Below, in pieces: positions 5,496 to 6,543 of a stretch of DNA of 6,543 nt. The notes below the pieces were generated by a model. It had not been told where the DNA came from. It saw nothing but the letters and a program-made list of their open reading frames with translations, and made no database searches. Numbering within the stretch: position 1 is the first letter of the stretch; the number at the start of each line of letters is the position of its first letter. The translations under genes were made by a program, and so were the position numbers. Origin of the DNA: Flavisolibacter sp. (GTDB taxonomy: Bacteria; Bacteroidota; Bacteroidia; Chitinophagales; Chitinophagaceae). Where the stretch lies: NCBI GenBank assembly GCA_013695175.1, contig JACDAZ010000026.1:1-6543 (forward strand), read 5' to 3'.

Positions 5496-5625
5496 ACTGC
5501 CCTGCATTGTACCAGATCTTACAGCTACTGCCCCTATGCCCAATGCATTTAAAGAAAAAATAAATATTCCCTATGTTGGTGCATCACCATTGATTCCCAA
5601 TCCGGCATTACCTCCTAAAAAATAG
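5476..5625 (+). CDS. Small overlapping ORF of 49 codons, hypothetical
   Basis: In the +1 frame relative to the GIY-YIG gene, ATG 5476-5478 starts a frame that runs to TAG 5623-5625 and overlaps the GIY-YIG stop by 20 nt. The peptide begins MLYGLTKLPCIVPDLTATAP and ends PLIPNPALPPKK, with many Pro residues and no membrane segment. An AAGG lies 4 nt before the ATG. The codons look ordinary and the composition of this stretch (about 41% G+C by my count) stays above the A+T-rich spacer that follows. It may be a translationally coupled small protein. It may also be the 3' remnant of a longer gene cut off by the arrival of the GIY-YIG gene. I recognise no family, and chance is not excluded. Confidence 0.4.
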   Translation: MLYGLTKLPCIVPDLTATAPMPNAFKEKINIPYVGASPLIPNPALPPKK

Positions 5626-5658
5626 AATTGATTAATGTATAATAAGAAATCATAAATT

Positions 5659-5678
5659 AAATCATTCAATGATTTTTT
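5659..5678 (+). terminator. Possible weak terminator after the GIY-YIG / small-ORF unit
   Basis: AAATCAT (5659-5665) and ATGATTT (5669-5675) form a 7-bp stem with a 3-nt loop, followed by TTT. It lies 33 nt after the stop of the 49-codon frame. With few G-C pairs it is weaker than the hairpin further on at 5714-5737. Confidence 0.35.
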
Positions 5679-5713
5679 AATCTTACATGTTTCTTCCTTA
5701 TGCATGATAAAAA

Positions 5714-5737
5714 AACAGCAACATTTATGTTGCTGTT
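5714..5737. terminator. Bidirectional intrinsic terminator between convergent genes
   Basis: AACAGCAACA (5714-5723), loop TTTA, TGTTGCTGTT (5728-5737) gives a perfect 10-bp stem. On the minus strand it is followed directly by TTTTT, which makes it a good terminator for the lipoprotein gene ending at 5822, 84 nt upstream. On the plus strand GATAATTTTTATTT follows, so it can also stop transcripts from the GIY-YIG unit. Confidence 0.8.
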
Positions 5738-5821
5738 GATAATTTTTATTTACAAAAAATATTGTTATTGCATCTTAATGCAAATAAAACTAAGTTTAAA
5801 AGCTGAGAACTTTAGGTGATT

Positions 5822-6295
5822 TTAATTCTTAACCTTGAAGTGAAATTCACCACTTACAGCAATAATAGCTGAAGTGGAAGCATCTTCTACGTTACCGCTA
5901 TAAGTGCCAGTTACATAATTTCCGGATGAACCATATGTAGAAATATTCACTTGTAAAGGTGTTGATGAAGAAGTAAATTGTTTTCCATCAGCAGATACAT
6001 AGAAAGATGTTGCCGGATAACTGCCTTTAGTTACACCATCAAAGGAAAGTCCAAAAGAAGAATGGGGATTCGTTTTTGTCATTCCATACATTGCTGAAGA
6101 ATTGTCCTCTTTATAAAAGGTTAAACTATCAGTAGTAGAATTTAAACTTCCATTGGTACCACTAATTTTCCAGGTAATGTATTCCTCTTCATTGGGACTT
6201 TGAAGATCTTCATTGTCTTTGTTGCAAACACCTTGTATAAAGAAAGGAGCTAAAAGAAGCAGTAACCAGAATTTTCCTGATCTGTAGTTTTTCAT
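5822..6295 (-). CDS. Small lipoprotein with a beta-sandwich-like domain, probably surface-exposed
   Basis: The 157-aa product starts at ATG 6295 with a basic start and hydrophobic core (KFWLLLLLAPFFIQGVC), followed by Cys24. The box before the Cys (QGVC) is loose, but loose boxes are common in Bacteroidota. The residues after it (CNKDNED) resemble the Lys-plus-acidic export signal that sends lipoproteins to the cell surface in this phylum. From about residue 38 the chain is Ser/Thr/Gly-rich and beta-like: YITWKISGTNGSL, then GLSFDGVTKGSYPATSFYV, then NYVTGTYSGNV and a final SGEFHFKVKN. The G-x-Y-x-G strand followed by a last GEF strand is reminiscent of short Bacteroidota lipoproteins of DUF6252 type; this is a likeness, not a proven membership. 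No enzymatic motif is seen. The gene stands alone, converges on the GIY-YIG unit and ends at the bidirectional terminator at 5714-5737. Confidence 0.85.
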   Translation of the reverse strand: MKNYRSGKFWLLLLLAPFFIQGVCNKDNEDLQSPNEEEYITWKISGTNGSLNSTTDSLTFYKEDNSSAMYGMTKTNPHSSFGLSFDGVTKGSYPATSFYVSADGKQFTSSSTPLQVNISTYGSSGNYVTGTYSGNVEDASTSAIIAVSGEFHFKVKN

Positions 6296-6474
6296 AAGTT
6301 TTGATTTTTAAAAAGGATATATATTATTTAAATAGCAAACAAGGATAGAAAGAAAAACTTGAATTTCATAATTTATGAGCTGCCTTAATTCAAGACAGTT
6401 GGTTTTACAGTAATGTGGACTTGAAAAAGAATAAACAATAGCTTCTAAAATTAACAGCTAATTATTGGTGATAA

Positions 6475-6543
6475 TTAATACTTCATGCAGTTTACTTTAC
6501 GCTCAACCATGTCTTTCACTTGGGAAGGGGGAGTGCTTTCTTT
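6475..6543 (-). CDS. Possible 3' end of a gene entering from the right edge
   Basis: The complement of 6478-6543 is open for 22 codons and ends at TAA (complement of 6475-6477). The peptide is rich in Lys and Val (begins KESTPPSQVKDMVERK, ends CMKY), and the other two minus frames are closed nearby. A 7-bp A+T dyad (6459-6465 with 6471-6477) sits at the stop. A frame this short is open by chance about one time in three, so the call is weak. A plus-strand start at ATG 6509 is an alternative. Confidence 0.3.
   Translation of the reverse strand, partial: KESTPPSQVKDMVERKVNCMKY

Noticed and set aside
6340..6347. TATCCTTG (minus strand) as a -7 element for the lipoprotein gene at 6295
   Set aside because: It differs from the consensus in one core base and there is no TTG-like -33 element at the expected distance.
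6509..6543. Plus-strand start of a gene at ATG 6509 running off the right edge
   Set aside because: Only eleven full codons are visible, with no promoter or export signal; the opposite-strand frame is at least as plausible.

Overview
The window looks like chromosomal DNA of a Bacteroidota bacterium, plausibly of the Chitinophagaceae or a related family. The evidence is an A+T-rich background, genes almost without Shine-Dalgarno sequences, several secreted proteins whose signal peptides end in -SAQ, lipoproteins, and a transmembrane/PRC-barrel gene pair of the kind I associate with this group. The lineage is inferred from style, not from a marker gene. I see no rRNA, tRNA, CRISPR array, insertion sequence or integrase.

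Left half (1-3117), all minus strand. A lipoprotein metallophosphoesterase (2326-3117) overlaps by 35 nt a small predicted outer-membrane beta-barrel protein (1743-2360). A 252-nt gap follows, then a second exported metallophosphoesterase of the PPP/ApaH-like type (414-1490). After that comes the 5' end of another exported protein that runs off the left edge (1-244). All four products carry an export signal, so this block serves the cell envelope. Both phosphoesterases keep the GD, GNH and GH metal motifs but lack the usual histidine of the first motif.

Middle (3118-4956). A 660-nt divergent intergenic region holds only weak small-ORF candidates and one perfect hairpin. It is followed on the plus strand by a two-gene unit: a single-pass membrane protein with a helical soluble domain (3778-4374) and, 19 nt later, an acidic PRC-barrel protein (4394-4897). 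A convincing intrinsic terminator (4921-4956) closes the unit.

Right part (4957-6543). A stand-alone GIY-YIG-type protein (5142-5495) is clearly richer in G+C than its neighbours and is followed by an overlapping 49-codon open frame (5476-5625); this pair looks like accessory cargo. A bidirectional terminator (5714-5737) separates it from a convergent minus-strand lipoprotein (5822-6295). The last 69 bases may be the 3' end of one more minus-strand gene.

I found no clear new defence or mobile system. The items most worth a second look are the altered first motif in both phosphoesterases, the coupled phosphoesterase/beta-barrel pair, and the GIY-YIG gene with its overlapping small frame.
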